Origin: Gnetum montanum
Lineage: Eukaryota > Streptophyta > Gnetopsida > Gnetales > Gnetaceae
Assembly (NCBI GenBank): GCA_015680685.1
Contig: MNCI01021396.1
Coordinates: forward strand, 192,391 to 256,390
DNA length: 64,000 bases
Direction: 5' to 3'
Below the pieces are notes generated by a model. The model worked only from the letters and a program-made list of their open reading frames with translations, made no database searches and was not told the origin of the DNA. The position numbers and the translations under genes are program-made. Below, piece by piece: positions 1-11,425 of this stretch (the first letter of the stretch is position 1; each line of letters begins with the position of its first letter).

Positions 1-310
1 GCACTAGGAAAGCAGTAAATGAAAGCAACAATAAATGAAACCACATGCTGCAAGGTTTATCCAATCAAGTTCGTCTTTATTGCCGTACACAACTTGGGTT
101 CAGGTTACAAGCTACTCGAATAAAGAGCCGTTCACTCTAGGACTCCTACTGCAGGCACATGGGGAAAAATTCTAACTCTGGAGTGATCAATTTGCCAGAG
201 CTTCGCTACTTGTAGCTAGGATTGGGAAATGAAGGGAGTGCCGCCTCTTATTTATAGATATGGCGGCGGGAAGCGATATCGCGTACGCGATATCGCATGG
301 GATGCAATCA
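1..310. mobile_element. LTR fragment of family E, cut by the window edge
   Basis: Aligns with the solo LTR at 12,142-13,047: both have an A-rich stretch, a 'gctgcaa' block, an 'aataaag' signal, a gag(g)aaa-rich stretch and a 'tatttatag' TATA-like box (about 248-257). It ends in CA at about 310 and abuts RT sequence of element F1. It contains a perfect 24-bp palindrome at 273-296. The corresponding part of the solo LTR carries similar GATATY palindromes around GTAC. Orientation is not settled. Confidence 0.7.
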
Positions 311-336
311 TGTATTCCTACTTCAGATACTACAAA

Positions 337-1500
337 TGCATGGTTATAGCATTTTGTCCCCAAAGCTCCTTAATGTTAATTGATGCTGCCAAGTTGGATA
401 TGGCCTTAACCTTATCAAGATTGACATGTATTCCTACTTCAGATACTACAAAGCCAAGCATCTTGCTAGTTTTGACACCAAAGACATACTTCTTGGGGTG
501 AATCCTAAGATCATATTTGAGACATCATTTCAACACAAGGTTAAGGTCATGTGCATGGTCACTCACCATTTTTGATTTAATGGCTATCATCCACATAGTC
601 ATTAAGTAATCCTAGCATGTAATCACTAAAGATGTATGTCATTGCTCATTGGTAAGTGGAATTTGTATTCTTAAGTTCAAAGGGCATCATGGTATAACAA
701 AAGGTTCCCTAAGGGGTCATGAGGGTTATACAAAGTTGATGCTCTGGGTTAATCCTAAATTGGTTGTATCCCAAGAATCCATCTATGAAGGATAACAAGG
801 CATGTTCGACTATAGTATCGATAAGTTGGTCAATACTAGGAAATTGGAAGTCATCTTTTATTATCATCTTATTAAAGTCTTGGAAATCAATACAAATGCA
901 TATACTCCCATTTTTCTTAGGGATAACCACTATGTTGGACATCCATTTTGCATAATCAATATCTCAAATGAAACCAGCTTGGTATAGTTTTTTGATTTCA
1001 TCACAAACTATCAAGGCTAAATTTGATATAATCTTATGAACTTTTTTCTTAATTAGCTTGATACTAGGGTCGAGTATGATGTTGTGTTGCACTAGATGTG
1101 GGTCAAGACTTGGCATTTCTTCATATGATCCAATAAAGGCCTTAATGTTATCTTGGAGGACCTTGGTGATTTCTTGAGCTTGCTAAGGTTTTAGTGAGGA
1201 ACTTAGGTTTAGTGTTTTCTCTTCATCATTGTGTGTCATGATAAGAACATCAATTAGAGAGTCCTCGGTAATATTGCTAGCCTTAGGGTTAAGGGTTTTA
1301 ACTAGGTTCTCTAGCCATTCAAGACATTTCTTTATTGAGGCTATGTGGGTAATAGGGCTATCATTCTTAAGATCTAAGTTATTAAGGTCAATGAACCATT
1401 CAACATCAACATGATGTCCACTCAAGTTCAAAGGCAAGCTGATTTGATCCTAGGTATCCATACTCCAATCCTGCATATCAATCATAAGCACATTAAGCAA
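337..1500 (-). pseudogene. Ty3/gypsy reverse transcriptase, N-terminal part of pol (F1)
   Basis: Minus-strand reading from 1,440 gives the pre-RT region, then 'YEEMPSLDPHLVQHNIILDP' (about 1,130-1,060), a hallmark just before gypsy RT. RT follows at 942: 'VIPKKNGSICICIDF', then 'KDDFQFPSIDQLIDT', then 'FIDGFLGYNQF'. The catalytic box is YVDD, encoded at 586-597, and is followed at once by a frameshift. Downstream come 'KYVFGVKTSKMLGFVVSE' and 'VNLDKVKAI', the usual end of RT. The domain is almost complete in content but split by frameshifts and stops. RNase H and integrase, which should follow, are absent: the sequence runs into a duplicated 28-bp segment and an LTR. Role when alive: copying element RNA into DNA. 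Confidence 0.9.
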
Positions 1501-2040
1501 CACCTATGTGATAAAATGAGTAAATAATGGTAGAATAATGCAAAGTACTTTAGTAATAATGCATGGAGAAACCAAAATAGGTTTCATCAATGGTTAAAAA
1601 ATATTCAAACAAGATAACAAAATCTATAAAAAATAGGCTAAGAATAAATAGGACAAAACAAAGGCTAAACAAGGTTAAAAGAAGGCCAAATGATGGTCAG
1701 ATGGAACTAAGTGGAGCCTAAATGATGGTCGACTCCCATCCAAGGCTATTACAATTGATCAAACAAGGTCACAATGATGTCCAATTATGTAGATTGATGC
1801 CAAGCCTAGGTGAATTGAGGTTAATAGATGTCAAATGATGGAACAAGGCCCAAATTACAAGAAAATGATGAAAATGAAGCCAAATGATGTCAGATGATAA
1901 GGTAACAATGGTCAATCATGCATAACAAGGTTGAATCAAGTTAAAACATAATGAAAAAAGGCTAAACTAGTCAAGGTAAGAAGCAAGGAGTGAAAAATTA
2001 CTAATATTGTTTAATCAAGATTTGATTTTTCTAGTTTTAG
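1501..2040. other. Spacer between RT and repeat array (F1)
   Basis: A-rich sequence with many 'aaggtcaaatgatgg'-like words and no open frame of note. It corresponds to 43,500-44,100 in F2, which has the same wording ('aaaggtcaaataaagg'). It ends at about 2,035 in a 'ctagttttaggccttaacaggtcatgg' unit that matches the 29-bp minisatellite found at other module junctions of F2. Confidence 0.6.
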
Positions 2041-4240
2041 GCCTTAACAGGTCATGGTTAGAGGCTACAAGGTTGACATGGGAGTTTGGGTAGCTAGAGA
2101 GATCATTTTGATGCTATCTAAGGACCAAAACGAGGATCCTTTTGGCATCCATGCTAGACCCATGCTAGATCCACATTGGCTAGTGTCGATGAGGTATATG
2201 CCTACATGGAGAGTATCAACATGTAGGATTCTAGATTCATTATTGCTAGTTTTGAGATTTTGATGGTATGCATTGGTAGCGTAGTGAATTGGGGATGAAG
2301 ATTTGTGAATCTTAACATCGATTTGAGCCTCTGGAGGCCACAAATGCTACTTGGAACTATTATTCACATGGGGACTATACTAGCCAATGTGGCCCTAGCA
2401 TGGTTCTTTTAGAAAAATTATTTTGTGATAGCCTAAGGCCAAATTTTATGTTCTATTGGGTTCCTAAGGTAGTGTAGGGACATTAGGGTTATGAACTGGT
2501 CATTTGGAAGTCAAAATATGCAACCAAAAGTGGGTTTTAGGACCTTAGTCCCTATAGCTATGCTGTCCAACATAGTTGGGGTGGCCCCAATGTGGATGGA
2601 TAGAACTTGACATTTCCATGATCAAAATGAAGCCAAATTGTAGTCAGTTTCAAGGTCCTAGGGTTTCAAGCTTCCCGAGTTAAATTCTAGGCCATTTGGA
2701 GTGTTTTGGTGCTAGAAAAATTGGTATGGAATCTCAATCACATTATAGTAATGTTGGCTAGCTTGGCTCTAGCCCTCCTCATCATGCTTGCATTTGGATT
2801 TTAGCTTTTAGTAATTTTTTATGATGAATCGACCAAGTTCTTAGGTTCCCAAGGTTACTAGTGCTTGTGGCTAGGGTTTGGTCTTAGAATTGTCATTTTG
2901 GGAGGTTGTTTGAGTCTTGATGTAACCATCCCCTCTAGACTACATTGGCCAGTGTAGTCCTAGTGTGGATGGAAGGAGTATGGTAGATTTTGGTGATTTT
3001 CCATCTAGTTTCCAAGGTTTGGTGATATTTGGAGGCTTTGGTAGGGTTCTAGGGTTATGGGGATGAGTTTTGAGGTTGATTTGACATATATATGGCTTTT
3101 CATTAATTTTTTACAAAGTATCCATGCTAGATCCACACTAGCCAACATGGATGGGGGCTTCCCCAGCATGGCTAGGGGGGTTGAGATGAAATTCAACTTG
3201 TTTCACCTTATCATTTGGTGTCCTAAGGTTACCAGAGGTTCCAGGAAGGTGTAAAGTTCATGATGTTAAACTTAAAATTTTTAAGACTTTTGATGGCTAA
3301 AACCCTAACAACTACATTGGTGAGCATAGTTGGGATGCCCCTTAGCTTGGTTGACCTAAAAAATGATCTTTAGTAGCTTTTGGTGGATTCTAGAAAGTTT
3401 TGGAGCTACCAAAAGCTTTATTTAGGGTTTGGGGCTTGATATGGTACCTCAAGAGCTTGATTTAGCTTGATTATGAATTATTTTTAAGTTTTAATGAAGG
3501 ATCCATACTTGGACCAAGCTTCTCAATGTGGTTCCAAGGTTGAAATGGGTTTTGACTTGCCTTATACTTGATCATTGGTGTTTTAGGGTTGTTGGAGACT
3601 CCATAAAGGTCCAAGGGCTATGATGTGTCATTTGGAAGGTCATTTTTAGCATTTTCTAGTCAAATGCCATCCAACCATGCTAGCCCATGTGGTCGAGGTG
3701 CCTCCCAATTTTGCTTAGTTATTTAACATTTTAGAATGAATGGAAACCTTGGAGAGATGTAAAGGTCAAAAATGTAACTTTGAAGAATATTTGTGGCATT
3801 TGATGGTGAAACCCCTGCTAACCATGCTAGGACTACATTTCCCAATGTGGTTGGGATGCCTCCCAACATGGTTCACCCAAGAAAAATGATTTTTGGCATT
3901 TTTTGTTGGGTTTTAGGAGCTTCTAGAGTTGCTAGGGTTCAGGTTTTAGAATGACCATCTTGGAGTTGATTTGATGTTTGATTAGTGGTGCAAAGTCCCA
4001 TTCCCCTTGGAGTAATGCTGGCCAGTGTGGTTACTCAAGTTAACATGTTCTATTATGAGTTTTTTCTTGTCTCCTTTGGAGCTTAGTACCTACTAATGTT
4101 GACATATGGGCCCAAATCTAGCATGGGGTTTTGGGTTTTTAACATGTTGTGGTAGGATGGTTAGAAGCCTAGTTTTGGCTGTGGTTAAGGTTTGAAACTC
4201 ATTCAAGGCTTTTTTGGAGGCTTAATCCCAACATAGATGT
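2041..4240. repeat. Decayed tandem array, about 190-bp period (F1)
   Basis: A recurring block with words such as 'ccatgctag', 'ccaatgtgg' and 'ctagcatgg' falls at about 2,145, 2,365, 2,560, 2,745, 2,940, 3,120, 3,308, 3,490, 3,672, 3,820 and 4,012, a spacing of roughly 150-215 and mostly 180-195 bases. Each block can form an imperfect hairpin (CCATGCTAG with CTAGCATGG). Between blocks recur 'ttaggttcc..ggttac' and 'ttttgatggtt' phrases. The same kind of array lies at 44,100-47,550 in F2. Short open frames here are chance readings of the repeats. Confidence 0.75.
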
Positions 4241-4571
4241 GTGCAAGAATTCTAAATCCCACTACATTAGGATTTTTGGTGTTTTCCTTGGAAGGCACTT
4301 GGTGGGATCCATCCAAATTTAAATGGTCTTTTGGTTTTAAATTTCCCACTAACCTAGCATGGCTTAAAATTTCCTCCTTTGAACTCTCAATTCACTATGA
4401 TATGAGTGAATTTTTTGGGCAAGAGGTTTGAATAGAGGGAACATAAGTGTGGAACTCATTTTTACATGTCAATTTTACCAAAATCATTTCCAAAACCTAT
4501 TTTCTCATAGGTAGCGCTTAGCTTGAAGGTAATTTTAGAAACGCTAGCTTCAATCCCACCCATCCCTAGCA
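4241..4571. other. Non-repetitive spacer before the candidate first exon
   Basis: Transition from the repeat array to the T-rich part of the insert. No convincing coding or RNA feature seen. If the antisense gene starts near 4,572, its promoter would lie here, but I see no clear TATA box. Confidence 0.4.
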
Positions 4572-4830
4572 TTGTTTGACAAGAATTCACCAGGGAGTAG
4601 TGTAGATATGAGGAGATTGCAAGATTTTGAAGATTTCTTGCATTTTTTAATTCAAGATGTCAGAAAAAAGGTGACCACTAGCAAAAATCAAGCTTTGGAG
4701 GAGGTAAAAACTATTACAAAAGAGCTTTCTTATCTACCAAAGCTTATACTAGGAGAAAGATCATCCACCATGACTCACAAGTACACCATTCTAGTCATTT
4801 TTTCTATGAATTCTTTGCTTTGACCCTAGG
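4572..4830 (+). pseudogene. Candidate first exon of the antisense gene (F1)
   Basis: An open plus-strand frame of 83 codons starting at an ATG at 4,572. The composition is protein-like: charged, helix-prone, with 'DMRRLQDFEDFLHFL' and 'QALEEVKTITKELSYLPKL'. A weak match to the plus strand of F2 near 47,980-48,045 (RELL..VPRPI next to KELSYLPKLI) and the T-rich stretch that follows (plant-intron-like) are the reasons to treat it as exon 1. The link to the exon at 6,160 is an inference. I do not recognise the protein. Confidence 0.35.
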
Positions 4831-6159
4831 CATTTTCTCTTGGGTGAGGTTGTTGCTTACATGAAGTTTGATTTTGTAAAAATCCTACACTAGATTTAGG
4901 TCATAATTACATGGTTATAGCATTTTTTTTGGTTTTTAGATTTATTTACATTGAGTTATAAAATTTTTGTGGCCTTGTTTCATGTAAATTTTGCTATTTT
5001 TATTGAAAATGCTATGACTCTTTTCTATTTTTTTCTATAAGAAAACGGATAGGATTTTTTAGTTTTTGAGTTCATAGTGTTATAGTGCATTGCTTAATGG
5101 TCAAAATGGGGGTTGATGCACTAATTTCTAAATAATGGTTAATTTTTTTATGGATTTTACTATAAGCCAGTGCATGGTGGTTTTCTTGGTTTTTGTTATT
5201 TTACCCTTGTGAAAATGGGCAACGTTGACACTTGGAAAAATATTTTAGCCAATGTCCTAACTTCCTGAGGATGTGTAAGGCTATTGGCCATGGATGGGGG
5301 GTAGGTGGGGGGTGAGGGGAGTGGGGGAGGGATGGGGGGTGGGGGGTGTGGGTGTTGAGTGGAGGGAGGGGTTTGGCATCAATTTCAAACATTTTAAATT
5401 TTTTTTGATATTTTTCCCTAGTGCTTTACTGTAGTTATTTTTCCATAGTTTGGGATTTTTTGAAATTTCAAAGTGGTTCTAGGTTGTTTTCTAAATTTTT
5501 CTAGGCTTGATACTATAGTGTTGATGTTAAATTTTGTATATGCACAATATTTACACTTAGAAAAAAATATTTTTAGGGAAACTGTGTTATTTTCTGGTTG
5601 ATGTTGACTACCCCATACAATAGCAATTTTGACTATAATAACTGCAAACCCCCTAGGTTGTATGGGCAATGTTGGTCTATTTTTGATAATTTTGTGTCTA
5701 TGTTCAAAAGTTCCTAAGGTTATTTAAAAGTTGTATTTTAGCTTGCAACAATTATTAGAATTTTTTAAAAATTTTCAACTAGTCTTCCTAGAGTTTTTAC
5801 TATAGCTAATTTCACCATAAAATAGGATTTTTATTTGAAATTTTATCAAATTCAAGTTGGAATTTTATGAATGTTATTGTTGTAGGCTAGATATCAGTAT
5901 AGGCTAATCCTCATGGTTTTAAAGGTTTTACACAAAATTTATATAATTTTATGCTTTTCCCACCATGAAGTTGCCATCAGTGTTCATGGGCCATCTGGCT
6001 TTTTTTCTCTTAATTATTATGAAGTCTTATTTTGGGTTTTAATCATTGTAAGTGGTGTATTTAGTTATTTGGTTTTAAGTGAAAACGTTGACATTATGAT
6101 TGTAATTTTTTGGTTAAGTTTTAGTAATGGTTTTAATGGTCATTGTTGGATTATGTAAG
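4831..6159 (+). other. T-rich stretch, possible large first intron, with G-run tract
   Basis: Strongly T-rich on the plus strand and without coding signal, as expected of a plant intron. It lies between the candidate first exon and the well-supported exon at 6,160. A strongly G-rich tract lies at 5,294-5,372. The equivalent stretch in F2 is 48,046-49,737, which is equally T-rich but lacks the G tract. Confidence 0.4.
5294..5372 (+). other. G-run tract, potential G-quadruplex
   Basis: About 80 bases with runs of four to six G separated by 1-5 other bases (for example 'ggatggggggtaggtgggg', 'gggatggggggtgg'). This base use is unlike anything around it. Four or more G-runs in close series are the standard requirement for an intramolecular quadruplex. 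F2 has no counterpart at the matching place. Confidence 0.7.
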
Positions 6160-7370
6160 GCCTTCCTAAAACCAATCCTGGTGGTGATTGAGTTGGTTAG
6201 GCTTTTATGTTGTATCCACATACTAGAGCCCAACACCCTACTTGTTGACATGGTGTTGGAATGTGGCTTCCTTTGGTTAAGGCTAGGGGTAAAGAAGTTT
6301 CTAGCCTTCCTACTGTAGAAATTTAGTGTGATGGTGTGGTCACACTTAGCATCCCACATAGTGGTTGTGATCATGGAAACCTTGCTACCCCATTTTGCCA
6401 GCTTGATTGTCAAATTCATAGTTGATGATCCTAATACACATGTTGAGGGTGAGAAATCTGATAGCATATACACTAAATGGACATGTAAGTTGTCCAAAAT
6501 TTGGGATATGCCCAAATTCATCTAGTACAATGCCAACAACACATTTCTAGTTGGTCACCATGTCAACACATTGTTTCAAAACCCTCCGAGTACCATCTAC
6601 CATGTGGAAGGATAAGCATAATTTTAAGTTTTCATTTTACTAATTTACTTTTGATTTTATTAGGCTACTTGGGTTTAATGGTTTTTACTTGGACTAACAT
6701 GATTACAGGTATAGGGTAGATGACCACAAGTTGATCAAGAGTGACTAGCTCTTGTCCTTAGCCCAAACAATGCTAGATGTCTTTGCCAAAAGCCTTGTAG
6801 TGAGGCTTGTTGTGATTGAGTAGCTTAAAGGTGACTTTGGTAGGTATAACTTGCACTATTCCATGACTTACCAAAGGTGTGTAACTAATGGGATGTTCCC
6901 ATGGTTGGTGAAGTAAACTTGACTTTGGTGCATAGACATGCATATCCCTTAGGGTCCTGACACTACATTCTCAAAGTAGGTAAAGTAAGAATGCTTATTT
7001 TTGTTTTATTTTCTAGTCAATGTCAATGTTCTCTAGTTATATGGTTATTTAGGATTTAATTGTTTTATTGGTTTTTTTGGTGTGACCATAAGTGTTTTTT
7101 TAGTTCATTATGTTTAATCTTTATTATTATTATTATTTTGGTTTCGTATGATGTGCCTATGCCAAGGCTAACAAGTCATTTTTGTTATGTTTTATGGGCT
7201 ACATCTCTATCCACCATTTCTATGATTTCTTCAGGACATGTTGAGAAGACACTTATCCTTAAGTTTGATGAGGTGGATGCAACATAGCACTGGTTAGCTA
7301 GCTAAGCACCTAAGGAGATCTAAGAATTTTTCTCATTGGAAAGGTGAATTTCTTGGTGGATTGATGAAGA
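6160..7370 (+). pseudogene. Antisense gene of the F family, truncated copy (F1)
   Basis: Plus-strand exons opposite to gag-pol. Exon A (6,160-6,611) begins 'FLKPILVVIELV' and contains 'VMVWSHLASHIV', 'ETLLPHFASLIVKFIVDD' and 'NTFLVGHHVNTLFQNPPS'. The intron at 6,612-6,708 ends in AG; its donor reads AT instead of GT. Exon B starts 'YRVDDHKLIKSD' at 6,709, and a GT donor follows at 6,980. The last piece, 'HVEKTLILKFDEVDAT', ends near 7,370, where protease of the element begins on the other strand. F2 (49,738-53,170) encodes the same protein with the same intron position and phase. Several in-frame stops make this copy dead. Function unknown; it does not read as gag, pol or env. Confidence 0.65.
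6612..6708 (+). other. Intron of the antisense gene (F1)
   Basis: 97 bases, T-rich, ending 'gattacag'. The donor reads GG/ATAAGC, where F2 has a canonical GG/GTAAGA, so a single G-to-A change has broken it. Joining the flanking exons gives 'YHVEGYRVDD', matching 'YHLQGYKVDD' in F2. Confidence 0.65.
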
Positions 7371-7391
7371 AATAGCTTGTGATTGAGCTAG

Positions 7392-7700
7392 CTAAGGCCT
7401 CCCTAGGATGAGATTGAATACTAGTGTCTCTTCCACCACCAAGAAATTAGTTGTTTTGGGGAATTGTTCCCCTACTACAAAGTCTAGAGAAATTAAGCAT
7501 TTAACTACAATCCAAGATCCATTAAAGGATTTGAGAGTAGAATTTGAGGTATGTTTCCTGTGTTTCGCTAGGTCCAAACATTTAATAATGATGTACGGTA
7601 TAACTTTGGTGGCTGCCCCATCATCCACATGCATCCTATGTACCTTGTATTACCCCATCCTTATCATTATTAAGAGAGGGATCTTAGTTGTCTCACCATC
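7392..7700 (-). pseudogene. Retroviral-type aspartic protease (F1)
   Basis: Minus-strand reading gives 'MHVDDGAATKVIPYIIIKC' with the active-site triad as D-D-G followed by A, then 'LKSFNGSWIVVKCLISLDF' and, near the C-terminus, 'VFNLILGRP', the usual I-L-G-R core of the fold. Role when alive: cleavage of the Gag-Pol polyprotein. The frame stops right after 'LILGRP' at about 7,401. F2 continues for a further 300 bases of coding-like sequence, so F1 has a deletion that fuses the protease end to the antisense gene. The DDGA form replaces the common D-S/T-G. Confidence 0.85.
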
Positions 7701-10659
7701 CTAGGGATTGGTCTTGATCTCATTGTCACAGAACACCAATGTTATTGATTTTGTTCCTTTTTTTGGTGAAGGTGGTACCATCACCATGTGAATGGACTCT
7801 TCACTGGTGAGGATGTTCTTGCTAATAGGAATGGAATTCAACATTTTCAATAGTGCCTCACAATGGGTAGTGGAGGTCATTACTAGGTCATATAGGCTAC
7901 AGGATATGTTCTTTTATTTCAAAGACTGCTTAACCTATTCCATTGCATTGAGGAATTCTTTGTCATTGGGTTTTGAGTTTTCATTGGCTTTGAAGTCCTC
8001 CATGTGCCTCAAGATGCAAAATTCATGTTTTAATGATTATGTTTTAGCCTCCTTTCCCTTTCCTTGTGGCTTAGGGTCTTCCCTTGGTTGGCTGGTTGAA
8101 GTAGCCTAAGTGTTAGAGCTCATGGGCATGGATGGGACAAGGTTAGGCTTTGGTGAGTCCACTTCCTTCCATACCTTGGCTTGCTTGTTGTCTTTGGTTT
8201 TGGGCTTTGGCATAGATTTCTTGCATTACATAGTTAGTGATTTCTTATTGTTGGATTGTGAAGAAGTCATTGTGTTAGCCACCATGGGAGGACTTTGTTC
8301 AGTCATGGTCATTGATTTAATTACAGTGGAAGGGGTACCTTGATTAAAAATTGTTCCTTAGGAGGCGTAGGTGATGGTATCCTTACAACAAAATGGGACC
8401 TTGAATTAGACAAAGTTGAAGAGTCCTTGTTGTTATGAGAAGGTACCCAAATCACAAGCAGTTCCCGTGTAGGTCCAGGGTTGTTGCTTATGTTGAATGT
8501 CACTATGGTGTATGGGATGTTGTTTGCATTCAAGGGATCTTTGTAGACCTTCATGGATTGGTTTTGTGGTCTGACAAGGTTAAAGGCATCAAAGAACAAC
8601 TCACCATTATCTATCATCTTCTGCAAGTCATCCTTGAGGGTTAGGCAAAAGTCAGTATCATGACCTGGTAGCTAATGATAGTGGTAGAAATGGTCAAGTT
8701 TAAAGTATTCATGTACTAGCGGTTCATCCTTGGTTTGTAGAGTGAGGTTCTTTGCAATCTCTCATAGTCGATCATGCATCTTATGGGTATTTTCTATCAT
8801 TTGTTTATATTAGATCCTTCCATGTTTCAGCAACTAGTCAAGGAGTTTAAATAGTTTGAGGGTTAACCTAGTGTACTTAGACCAATTATTTCTTTCAAAA
8901 CTAGGCCTTGTGTTGCCTAATGTAGAGGCCCATGATGTTGATGATTGGTTGTTGGTTGTAGGAGGGGCCTTGGGTTGGTTCATCTTAGGTCCTTGGGTGG
9001 CTTTATTATCTTTGGCCATGGTGGCCATGGCTACATGGTTTTTCCTCCCTTTCTCCTTGTCCTTTCGAGTGTGGTGGTTCTTGTATTCCATGTAGGTGGG
9101 GCCATGGATAGCCTCAATAGCATCCTCTATGTTCTTGGTTTGGGAGAAGGCTTGATTAAGTGTTTTTAGGTCTAGATAGTGAAGCTTGAACTTAATGAAG
9201 TCATTAACTATCCCCTTGAATATGACAAGAAGATGTGTTTTGGCTATGGGTTCAGGAATCTCATTGAGAAGAGCATTCCATTGTTGTATGAAATTTTACA
9301 CAGGTTCAAGGAATCCCTATTGACCTTCATCAATTGATCAAGGGTCATGTTGAGTTTCAAGCTATACTTGAAATATTTAACAAACTATGATATTAAGTTC
9401 TCAAGAAAGGATATTGATCCTTGGGGTAACACATGATACTAGTCTAATGCCTTCCTAGTAAGGAACAGAGGGAAGATTTGCGTGATAGTATGAGGCAAAG
9501 CCTATAATAATAGGTACTTAAAGAGGAAGGTAATAAGGTAAGTGTTGGGGTCACCTTCACTATTATACTTAGTAAACTAGTGTATGAGGATGCTAGAGGA
9601 AAGAATTATTTATGGGACAATAGGATAGATACAATCATGCTGATAAAAATCCATTATTTTAACTATATGAGTTGAAGAAGCCTTAAGCTTCCATAATTCT
9701 TTCGTAAGGTCTTGAATCATTTGGAAGGCTTGATCCAAGCCTTGGGGCATCCCCATGGGTTGTGAAATCTAGACAAATGATTGTGATATAAGTTGAGAGG
9801 CTTGTGGCCTAGTGATGGGTTATGGCATAGAGGGGAGATGCTGGGTCATCATTGTCATAGGTGGGTTGAAAAATGAGAAGGAGGTTTATGCTAGTATAAG
9901 TGGTGAAATGGGGATAAGTGGTGTGTATGATCCTTAGGTTAGTTGGGGTTCCACTATGGGGCCTGCTAACATGAAAAATGGATGAGCGATGGTTATGACC
10001 ACCAATGATGGCTGTGTAGATCAAGGTTGCATGGAAAAATGCATGGAAGAGAAAAGGAGCATTTTTTGGAATACTGATTGTGCTTGGTGTGCCCATATAA
10101 TGGGTTCAGGTCCAAACATGGTGGGGTAAACAAGAGAAGTGGGTTGAGGAACTTGCCCCATGGAGGAGGTAGAAGAGACTGAAGTGGATGTGGTGGCTTG
10201 TGGAGCTAAATATTGAAAGAGGCTCTCTAAGAAGGTCTTGGATTCTAGCTCCCCCTCAAACTTGTCCTACCTCTCATGTTAGCCCTTAGAGATTGACTCT
10301 TCATCTTGCTCATCCATCTTAATTAAATGAGATAGAATGAATGCATGGACATCGATTAGTGGTATTTTATCATACGGGAAAGGAATATATTCTTTCCTAT
10401 TGCAATGAATGAGTTCATATTCACATTTGGATTTTTCCCTTTCACATGGAATGAGTAGACCTACCTTGACCTTGACATAGATGAAATTATAGTGATTTTC
10501 ATCAATGAAAACATAATTTAGGCTTTGGTCCCTTAGCTTGAGTGATTGCCTATGCTCAGCCACAACTGGATCTTTTAGGTCATACACCCTCATTGCATTT
10601 TGGCTTAATGCCATATTTTCCAAGTTAAGAGGAAAAATAGGAGATTGGCTAAAAGACAT
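7701..10659 (-). pseudogene. gag (capsid polyprotein) of F1
   Basis: The minus-strand start is at 10,659 ('MSFSQSPIF'); F2 has 'MSFKQSS' at its own start (57,708). An N-terminal block of about 126 codons contains 'NRKEYIPFPYDKI', and F2 has 'NRKEYVPFPYDEI'. The capsid domain lies at about 9,480-9,200: 'KALD.YHVLPQGSISFLE', then 'KYFKYSLKLNMTLDQLM', the standard retrotransposon gag pattern. A basic, proline-rich linker follows at 9,091-8,834 ('KDKEKGRKNHVAMATMAK'). The 8,626-8,321 part ends near the protease. Numerous stops and frameshifts; no clear zinc knuckle seen. Role when alive: particle assembly. Confidence 0.8.
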
Positions 10660-11400
10660 TATTAATATTTTTAATTTTATTCTTTTAAAAATAAATTTTT
10701 TAATAAATTAATTAGGAATTCTAGTAAGTGGAATGGTTTAAGATGTAAGGAGATTTTGGCTAGAAACTAGTTGCAACTGCAACTGTAGGTACTGGTGTTG
10801 AAAAAAGTTAGCTATGTTGGCTTTGCTAGCAAGAGCTANNNNNNNNNNNNNNNNNNNNNNNNNNNNNNNNNNNNNNNNNNNNNNNNNNNNNNNNNNNNNN
10901 NNNNNNNNNNNNNNNNNNNNNNNNNNNNNNNNNNNNNNNNNNNAAAATAACATTATGGATACCCCCTGTCAAAAATGGTGCATTATTTTTTTAAAATGTG
11001 TATGTAAAATGTTTGATATTTTCTAAAACTACGTTGGGGTTTTGGAGAGAACCATGTTGGTTTTGGCTATAAAATTTCATTGTAGGAGGGTTTGGTTGTT
11101 TGTAGCTGAGCAATGCTAGCCTTTAAAATAAACAAAGGTAGGTTTCAGCTAGGAAGAATGGTAGGTTTTTTGATAACCACATTGGCTTTAGAAAATCTAA
11201 CAATTTCTGTGAAAATTTTGTAAGAAATCCAAATTACTTGCAACTAATATGTGGGGTATTAGTTGCAAAAAAGAATGGATGGTAGCATTGGTTTCTTGGT
11301 AGAAATTTTGTTGTAAAAAATTTAAATTTTTAGACTTGCAAAGAGGAAAAAATTTATTCCAAAAGGGCTATGGCTAGATTTGATGAAGAGTTTAGGTGGA
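10660..11400. other. Leader of F1, with assembly gap
   Basis: Untranslated stretch between primer-binding site and gag. It contains 105 N at 10,839-10,943. The rest has diffuse 'gctagaaact', 'ttggttttggc' words and no coding signal. The matching leader of F2 is 57,709-58,947. Confidence 0.6.
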
Positions 11401-11419
11401 GGACCTCCTTCTAATGCTA
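11401..11419 (-). other. Primer-binding site of F1
   Basis: The minus strand reads TAGCATTAGAAGGAGGTCC, a mutated relative of the F2 site. Both resemble the initiator-tRNA-Met site TGGTATCAGAGC. It lies 6 bases from the end of the 5' LTR, as expected. Confidence 0.55.
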
Positions 11420-11425
11420 GAAACT

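Noticed and set aside
2054-2343. Overlapping plus and minus frames at the start of the F1 array
   Set aside because: Both are readings of the 190-bp repeat with no conservation in other units.
5201-5392. Pro/His-rich minus-strand frame
   Set aside because: By-product of the G-run tract on the other strand.
10738-11026. Open frames across the N gap
   Set aside because: They consist mostly of undefined residues.
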